Below are positions 59,406 through 64,000 of a stretch of 64,000 bases of DNA, piece by piece; the first letter of the stretch is position 1, and every line of letters begins with the position of its first letter. This DNA comes from Azospirillum lipoferum. Lineage in GTDB: Bacteria; Pseudomonadota; Alphaproteobacteria; Azospirillales; Azospirillaceae. The position numbers and the translations under genes were made by a program. The notes under the pieces were generated by a model. It searched no databases. It was not told where the DNA came from and worked only from the letters and a program-made list of their open reading frames with translations. The stretch covers positions 671,222 to 735,221 of the forward strand of contig NZ_JALJXJ010000002.1 in NCBI RefSeq assembly GCF_024170005.1, written 5' to 3'.

Positions 59406-60563
59406 TCATCCCCCGCACACTGCCGCAATGTCGCTCAATTCCGGCCTCGCGCCGGCTGAGCAGGATGGGCAGTCCGGGTCGACCGGAACGGCAATCTCGT
59501 TGAATTCGCCGCGCAGACCGTCATAGAGGAGCAACCGGCCGGCCAACGGTTCGCCAAGCCCGAGCAGCAGCTTGATCGTCTCCGCAGCCATGATGGTGCC
59601 GATCACGCCGGGCAGCACGCCCAGCACGCCGGCCTCGGCACAGGACGGGGCATATTCGGCCGGTGGCGGTTCAGGGAACAGACAGCGGTAACAGGGGCGC
59701 ACCCCCGGTGCCGCGCCGCCGAACACCGACACCTGCCCCTCGAAACGGAAAATGGCGCCGTAGACGTTCGGCAGGCCGAGCCGCAGGCAGGCGTCGTTGA
59801 CCAGATAGCGCGTCGGCAGATTGTCCGACCCGTCGACCACCACGTCGTGCCCGGCGAGCAGGTCCAGCACGTTGGCGGCCTCCAGCCGGGTGTCGTGCGA
59901 CACCACCTCGATGGTCGGGTTGAGGTCCAGCAGGACGGCGCGGCCGCTCTCCACCTTGCGCTGGCCCAGCCGGCTTTCGGCATGCAGGATCTGGCGCTGC
60001 AGATTGCTGCGCTCCACCCGATCATCGTCGATCAGGGTCAGGCGCCCCACCCCGGCGGCAGCGAGATAGAGCGCGATCGGCGAACCCAGCCCACCGGCCC
60101 CGATCAGGGCGACGCGGCTGCGCAGAAGCTTATGCTGACCGGCCTCCCCCACCTCCGGCATGGTCAGGTGGCGGCGGTAGCGCTCGCGCTGGGCAGCATC
60201 GAGCTGCGGCGGCACTTCCACTGGCAGACCGGCGGCCTTCCAGGCGGAAAAACCGCCGGCGACCGACCGCACATCGGCATAGCCCAGCCGCAGCAGATCC
60301 TCCGCCGCGAACAGCGACCGGGTGCCGCCGGCACACATCAGCAGGAGGGGACGCGCCGGGTCGGGCGCCTTCTCCTCGATCCGCAGTTCCAGAAAACCGC
60401 GCGGCAGGCGCAGCGCCCCGGCCGGGCTGCCGGTCGCCGTCTCCTCGTCCTCGCGGACATCGACCAGCACGGCGCCGTCCCGTTGCAGGGCCAGCGCATC
60501 GGCAGCCGCGACTTCGGGAATACGGGCACGCAGGTCGGCAAGGCGCCGGTCCTTCAGGCTCAT
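59406..60563 (-). CDS. Rhodanese-ThiF/MoeB fusion (sulfur-carrier adenylyltransferase/sulfurtransferase)
   Basis: 385 residues. The N-terminal 115 residues are a rhodanese domain with the persulfide cysteine C77 in LLMCAGGTRS. The rest is a ThiF/MoeB E1-like domain: ATP-binding GAGGLG (155-160), DDDRVERSNLQRQ, zinc pairs C291/C294 (CYRC) and C365/C368 (CPSC), and a catalytic cysteine C308 in SCAEAGVLG. It should adenylate the C-terminal Gly-Gly of a ubiquitin-like carrier and convert it to a thiocarboxylate. In the common MoeZ type the rhodanese follows the E1 domain; here it precedes it. Its partner, the carrier gene, ends 13 bp upstream, and it closes the YcaO-TfuA operon. Confidence 0.92.
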   Translation of the reverse strand: MSLKDRRLADLRARIPEVAAADALALQRDGAVLVDVREDEETATGSPAGALRLPRGFLELRIEEKAPDPARPLLLMCAGGTRSLFAAEDLLRLGYADVRSVAGGFSAWKAAGLPVEVPPQLDAAQRERYRRHLTMPEVGEAGQHKLLRSRVALIGAGGLGSPIALYLAAAGVGRLTLIDDDRVERSNLQRQILHAESRLGQRKVESGRAVLLDLNPTIEVVSHDTRLEAANVLDLLAGHDVVVDGSDNLPTRYLVNDACLRLGLPNVYGAIFRFEGQVSVFGGAAPGVRPCYRCLFPEPPPAEYAPSCAEAGVLGVLPGVIGTIMAAETIKLLLGLGEPLAGRLLLYDGLRGEFNEIAVPVDPDCPSCSAGARPELSDIAAVCGG

Positions 60564-60576
60564 GACGCCAAGCTCC

Positions 60577-60855
60577 TCAACCGCCCGCCAGGGCGACCAT
60601 CAGGGTCAGGGTGGCGCCGGCCGGCAATGCCGCCTCCAGCCCGCCCAACCGCCGCACGTCGTCGCGGCCGAGATAGACGTTCACGAACCGGCGCAGTTCC
60701 CCCTCTGCCGTGAACAGCCGGTCGCGGAACACCTCCTGCCCGGCAGTCAGCGCCACCAGGGCCTCGCGCACGGTGGTGCCCGGCACCGCCACCTGATCCC
60801 GCCCGCCAACGAAGCCGCGCAGTGGAGTCGGCATGCGAATCGTCACCTCGGTCAC
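60577..60855 (-). CDS. MoaD/ThiS-like sulfur-carrier protein
   Basis: 92 residues with the ubiquitin-like pattern: VTIRMPTPLRGFVGG, TTVREALVAL, FVNVYLGRDDVRRLGG, and a C-terminal MVALAGG. The terminal Gly-Gly is the site of thiocarboxylation by a MoeB/ThiF-like enzyme, which is the next gene. The order and 4-bp overlap with TfuA indicate that its sulfur goes to the YcaO-TfuA reaction rather than to molybdopterin or thiamine; that is inference, since no moa or thi genes are near. GAGG-rich sequence inside the TfuA gene precedes its start. Confidence 0.9.
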   Translation of the reverse strand: MTEVTIRMPTPLRGFVGGRDQVAVPGTTVREALVALTAGQEVFRDRLFTAEGELRRFVNVYLGRDDVRRLGGLEAALPAGATLTLMVALAGG

Positions 60856-62273
60856 GCTTGCATCTCCTCTTCGGACTGGGCCTCGGCAGCCGCACCAAGC
60901 GCCGCCTCCGCCTCGGCGGCCAACCGGCGGAACAGATCACGCACCTGCTTGGCCCGCATCAGGTCGATGCGCAGGTCGAGGACGTCCTTGAATCCGCTCT
61001 CGTTGGCCCACACATCGGCCGGCGCGTCCATGCGGCAGCTGGTGTTGGCAAGATGGTCGGCGATCAGTTCATCGATCGTTTCGGTGGGCTGCTGGCTGTT
61101 GTCGCTGAAATGCAGTGCTATCACCTGCTCGATCAGTGCAGCTTCCTCCGCCGTCGCCTCATACAGACCGCGCAGGCGCAGTTCGTTCAGCACCGGCTTG
61201 GTCGTGCGCGCCAGCATGCGACGGGGAATCAGCCAGCGGATCATGGCCCGCTCGACCGCCAGCTCATGCATCAGCTCGGTGAATTCCGAGTCGGTCAGGT
61301 CATTCCGGTTGCACCAGTCGGCCAAGGCCGCCGGACTGCCAAGCTGACGGGCGACGCAGAAACGCCAGACTTCGGCATCCACCGCCGCCTGATCGACGGT
61401 CACACCAACCACCTCCGCCAATTGCATGGTCAACAGCCGCCCGAGCGCCGCCTTGTTGATCTCGGCAAAGTCCGGACGGTGCAGCGCCGCATGGCTGGCG
61501 ATTTCCGAAAGCGGCACGCTATGCCCACCATGGGCCACGCGCCGGTCGCGCTCGTACAGCACGTTGAAGGAATGCGAGGCGTTGAACGTGAAAGGCGCCG
61601 GACGCGGCGGGGTGATCAGGCTGGCGAGATGGATCAGCAGCGCCTCGGCATCGCGGCGTTTCTGATCGATCGCACCGCCCGCCAGGAAGCGATCAATCCG
61701 CTCCACTTCCGCATCGGTCAGCCCGGCGTCCGCCCAGATGCGGTCCCGCGTCCGGTCGGTGAAGTAGAGCCGTTTGGCGGCGGCGATCACCCGGTCGTGC
61801 AGCGCGACGTCGACCACGCCTGCCGCCAGAGCGGCGGCCATGCTGGCGCGCAGGTTCACCAGCGGCTCGGACAATGGAAAATAATCGTCCTCCGGCCCGG
61901 CGTGAGCGAGCGCCACCTCATCGTCTCCGGTCAACCGACCGTCGATGAACTGCCGCGCCACCTCGCCCACCGGCACCATACCGAAGGGATGGCATTCCGC
62001 CGCCCGCAACGCGCCCATGCTGGACGCGCCATAGACGGCGATTCCCTTGTACAGAGCAAACAGGATTTCCTTGTGCCAGACCGACAGGGACTGGCCGAAC
62101 ACGCCATCGATCAGGGCGATCACGTCCGGCCGATGAATGGTCATCGCGCTGAGAACATCCGCCTGCGCCGCCGGCGGCAGGTAGATCGCGTCGGGCAGCA
62201 GCGCCCGGGCGTCGGCCAACGGCATCGTCGGGCCGAGGAACACGCAGATCTTCATGCGCCCCTTCATGTTCAT
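60852..62273 (-). CDS. TfuA-like protein
   Basis: 473 residues. The N-terminal 220 residues are the TfuA-like domain: CVFLGPTMPLADARALLPDA, IALIDGVFGQSLSVWHKEIL and YGASSMGALRAAEC are typical. The second half, of helical character, is an extension of unknown role. TfuA proteins act with YcaO enzymes, first seen in trifolitoxin synthesis, and are thought to deliver sulfur for backbone thioamides. The gene overlaps YcaO upstream and the sulfur carrier downstream by 4 bp each. The start is ATG 62273; ATG 62255 in the same frame (MKICVFLG) is the usual-looking one. Confidence 0.9.
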   Translation of the reverse strand: MNMKGRMKICVFLGPTMPLADARALLPDAIYLPPAAQADVLSAMTIHRPDVIALIDGVFGQSLSVWHKEILFALYKGIAVYGASSMGALRAAECHPFGMVPVGEVARQFIDGRLTGDDEVALAHAGPEDDYFPLSEPLVNLRASMAAALAAGVVDVALHDRVIAAAKRLYFTDRTRDRIWADAGLTDAEVERIDRFLAGGAIDQKRRDAEALLIHLASLITPPRPAPFTFNASHSFNVLYERDRRVAHGGHSVPLSEIASHAALHRPDFAEINKAALGRLLTMQLAEVVGVTVDQAAVDAEVWRFCVARQLGSPAALADWCNRNDLTDSEFTELMHELAVERAMIRWLIPRRMLARTTKPVLNELRLRGLYEATAEEAALIEQVIALHFSDNSQQPTETIDELIADHLANTSCRMDAPADVWANESGFKDVLDLRIDLMRAKQVRDLFRRLAAEAEAALGAAAEAQSEEEMQA

Positions 62274-63586
62274 GCGACCGCTCCCACCGGACCGGCCTGC
62301 GCCTGGAGTGCCCTGGTGAAGGCCAAAGGACGTGCGCCCGGGGTGTAGAAGTCGAAAAGATATCCCTCCAGACCGGGCACCACCACCCGCACGACCGGAA
62401 TGCCGATCTCCGGCTGGGTCAGGTCGAAGACCAGGGCCTGTTCAATGCCGGACCGGCGCAGCACCCCCAACAGCAGCGCGATGTCGCCCTCGAAGGTCGG
62501 CGTCGCATGGTTCGCATGACGCCGACCGTCGACGTTGCACGGCGTACTTTCCAGCGCCGCGATTTCGGCCGTGCCATCGGCGTTCTGGTTGCGGATCAGG
62601 TCGCGGCGGAAGAAGTCGTCCCGCGATCCCGCGATCAGCACCAGACGCGACTGCACCGCCTCGGTCAGGGCACGGCACATCGCAACCGCGGGTTCCAGAT
62701 GGCTGCCGTAGCCGCGATGCATGCCCGTCTTGCGGACATCCCGGTCATAGACCATCGCCATGTAGCTCGGCACCCCCATGTCGGTGGTGACGTCGAACAG
62801 CAACGGAGCAATCCCCGCTTCATCGAAGCGGCGCAGCAGATCGCGAACGGACGGCGCATCGACGGTCGACAGGTCCACCCGCGGCATCGGAATGCGCAAC
62901 GCTTCGCCGGCATAGCGCCAGCACGCCACCGAGTCGCGCTCGATCACCTCATAGAGGCCGGCCGCGACCGCCTCCAGGATGTGGTTGCCGCTGGCCAGGC
63001 CATTGGTTCCCATCGCGTAGAAACTGCGCAGGCCGGGCCGGGCAACCGGGTTGCTGTAAAGGCCGACGGACGTCCATGGCGCAGCGACCGGGCGGGCATT
63101 CATCAAATCCCAGCCCCAGGTCCAGAATTCCGGATTGTCGGGCCGGAAGGCTCCGCCCTTGGTGCCGGGAATGCGGTCGATCGGGATGCGTCCATCCGCC
63201 GGCAATTCGTTCCAGCTCGCCTCCAGATAGGGAAGCTGCATCGTCTCGGCGTGGTGGAACTCGATCGCCTCCATCGCGGCCGACACGGTGGCGGCGGCAA
63301 GGCTGAATCCCTTGCCGGCACTGCCCGACAAGGTGGGGCTGTTCGGCCGGTGCCCCAGCACCGTGTGGATGCCCAACCGGTCGAGCCCGGTGACGTCGGC
63401 CAACCGGGTGATTCCGCAGCGTGCGAAATGGGGGGAGATGCGTTCCAGCGTCTCTTCCGGCGTCGCCGTACGATGGGTGCCCAGGAAAAAGCGCTTGGCT
63501 GCATGGTGGACGGTATCGCCCAGCCGGATACCGAGCGGAGCCGGCGATGTCGGAGGGCTTGTGTCGAACGATGCGTTGACTGGCAT
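62270..63586 (-). CDS. YcaO-family ATP-dependent cyclodehydratase/thioamidase
   Basis: 438 residues. YcaO enzymes phosphorylate a peptide backbone amide and replace its oxygen by an internal or external nucleophile; with TfuA the external nucleophile is sulfide. ATP-site motifs: GSAGKGFSL (89-96) and MEAIEF with E106/E109, AAGLYEVIERDSV with E213/E216, and ALTEAVQSRLVLIAGSRDDF near 305. The end (GAVA) lacks the Pro-rich tail of azoline-forming YcaOs, as do TfuA-linked ones. It begins the four-gene operon. Upstream is a hairpin (63692) and then the repeat-peptide frame. Confidence 0.93.
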   Translation of the reverse strand: MPVNASFDTSPPTSPAPLGIRLGDTVHHAAKRFFLGTHRTATPEETLERISPHFARCGITRLADVTGLDRLGIHTVLGHRPNSPTLSGSAGKGFSLAAATVSAAMEAIEFHHAETMQLPYLEASWNELPADGRIPIDRIPGTKGGAFRPDNPEFWTWGWDLMNARPVAAPWTSVGLYSNPVARPGLRSFYAMGTNGLASGNHILEAVAAGLYEVIERDSVACWRYAGEALRIPMPRVDLSTVDAPSVRDLLRRFDEAGIAPLLFDVTTDMGVPSYMAMVYDRDVRKTGMHRGYGSHLEPAVAMCRALTEAVQSRLVLIAGSRDDFFRRDLIRNQNADGTAEIAALESTPCNVDGRRHANHATPTFEGDIALLLGVLRRSGIEQALVFDLTQPEIGIPVVRVVVPGLEGYLFDFYTPGARPLAFTRALQAQAGPVGAVA

Positions 63587-63691
63587 GGGTGCGGTCTGGA
63601 CTCTCGGCTGCGGCCGGTTCGGAATGGGACGTCAGCATCCATCGTCCCGCTGCCGCCGGCAACAGCCAACTGAGCGGAACCAGGGTGATGC

Positions 63692-63723
63692 GGGGGCCGG
63701 CCGTCGCAAGGACGCCGGCCCCC
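63692..63723 (-). promoter_or_regulatory. Strong hairpin between the repeat-peptide gene and ycaO
   Basis: GGGGGCCGGC (63692-63701) and GCCGGCCCCC (63714-63723), 10-bp perfect GC stem with a 12-nt loop. It is just after the stop of the repeat gene and before ycaO, on the leftward transcript. No T-run, so it might partially terminate or stabilise the upstream mRNA, giving more precursor than enzyme. Confidence 0.5.
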
Positions 63724-63730
63724 TTCGACA

Positions 63731-64000
63731 TCACGACTCGATCGTCTTGTCGCCGTCGGTCGCCGCCGGAGTGGCTGCCCCTGCCGAGCTGGCTGCAGGG
63801 CTGGACGACGTCCCGGTCGGAGCGCCGGCCGCAGCATACCCGGCCATGCCCGCACCAGCAAACGCGGGAGCCGGAGCACCGGCCGCAGCGTACCCGGCCA
63901 TGCCCGCACCAGCAAACGCAGGCGACGGAGCGCCGGCCGCAGCGTGCCCAGCCATACCGGCACCAGCAAACGCAGGCGACGGAGCGCCGGCCGCAGCGTG
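63731..64000 (-). CDS. Repeat-containing peptide, candidate RiPP precursor (partial, N-terminus off the window)
   Basis: The frame runs leftward from base 64,000 to a stop at 63731-63733 (89 residues visible). It consists of an 18-residue unit, MAGHAAAGAPSPAFAGAG, with clear copies at 63955-63902 and 63901-63848 (Y for H and A for S in the second), a partial copy to 64000 and a last shortened copy. It then ends in a Ser/Thr/Ala tail, SSSPAASSAGAATPAATDGD, and KTIES. The DNA period is 54 bp. There is no Cys. As the gene directly upstream of YcaO-TfuA on the same strand it is the best precursor candidate; a structural repeat protein is the alternative. The ATG in each unit makes in-window starts unreliable. 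Confidence 0.6.
   Translation of the reverse strand, partial: HAAAGAPSPAFAGAGMAGHAAAGAPSPAFAGAGMAGYAAAGAPAPAFAGAGMAGYAAAGAPTGTSSSPAASSAGAATPAATDGDKTIES

Noticed and set aside
63731..64000. CRISPR-like array from the 54-bp repeats
   Set aside because: The repeats are contiguous with no spacers, keep one reading frame and vary at codon positions, so they are coding.

Overview
The window looks like chromosomal DNA of an Azospirillum-like alphaproteobacterium (Rhodospirillales). The base composition is uniformly GC-rich with strong third-position G/C. The nifA-to-nifB segment has the Azospirillum layout, and its NifA carries the oxygen-sensitive C-X11-C-X19-C-X4-C motif. The genes around it (hldD, lgt, a NDUFAF7-like methyltransferase, pgeF, RNase R, a CbrA-like transporter-kinase) fit the same group. 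The species cannot be fixed from the sequence alone.

Layout. 1-4.1 kb: surface-sugar genes (a truncated glycosyltransferase, an NAD-dependent epimerase/reductase and a WbpM-type 4,6-dehydratase). 4.2-12.4 kb: housekeeping (two identical tRNA-Thr genes, aroC, a periplasmic protein, rnr, an S41 protease, rpmG, an EgtB-like gene). 12.3-16 kb: a membrane sensor with a dead exonuclease-like domain, a Tad-like protein and a CidA/CidB-like pair. 16-23.3 kb: leuA behind a leucine-rich leader peptide, hldD, lgt, a methyltransferase, pgeF and prs. 23.3-30.9 kb: a small Cro/CI-like divergent regulator pair, small genes, an AhpD-like protein, a TorD-like chaperone, a hybrid histidine kinase and an oxidoreductase. 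30.9-33.5 kb: a TetR-HlyD-ABC operon, leftward, with no permease.

33.9-44.9 kb is a nitrogen-fixation accessory island: nifA, a cyclase-FHA gene, then nifB-fdxN-TPR-LRV(FeS)-nifZ-nifZ-nifS-nifT-DUF6129-like-DegT-like-SIR2-like, all rightward. Two NifA activator sites and a sigma-54 promoter lie directly upstream of nifB. NifB makes the NifB-co precursor of FeMo-co, FdxN supplies electrons, NifS supplies sulfur and NifZ/NifT act in maturation. The LRV, TPR, DegT-like (without its catalytic lysine) and SIR2-like products are less understood passengers. nifHDK are not in this window.

45-59.3 kb: an LpxR-like outer-membrane protein, a DUF4337-type membrane protein, yciB, a stand-alone tatA, a SPOR protein, then a signalling block. 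That block holds a receiver next to a membrane sensor fused to an intact DEDDh exonuclease, a sodium-symporter/histidine-kinase fusion, a receiver-kinase, a PAS kinase and a single-domain receiver.

59.4-64 kb, leftward, is the most interesting part. A tightly coupled set encodes a YcaO, a TfuA-like protein, a MoaD/ThiS-like sulfur carrier and a rhodanese-ThiF/MoeB fusion. Upstream lies an open reading frame of 18-residue Ala/Gly/Pro repeats that runs off the right edge. This is the gene content expected of a peptide-modifying (RiPP, thioamide-type) pathway with its own sulfur supply, and it is the best candidate here for an undescribed system.
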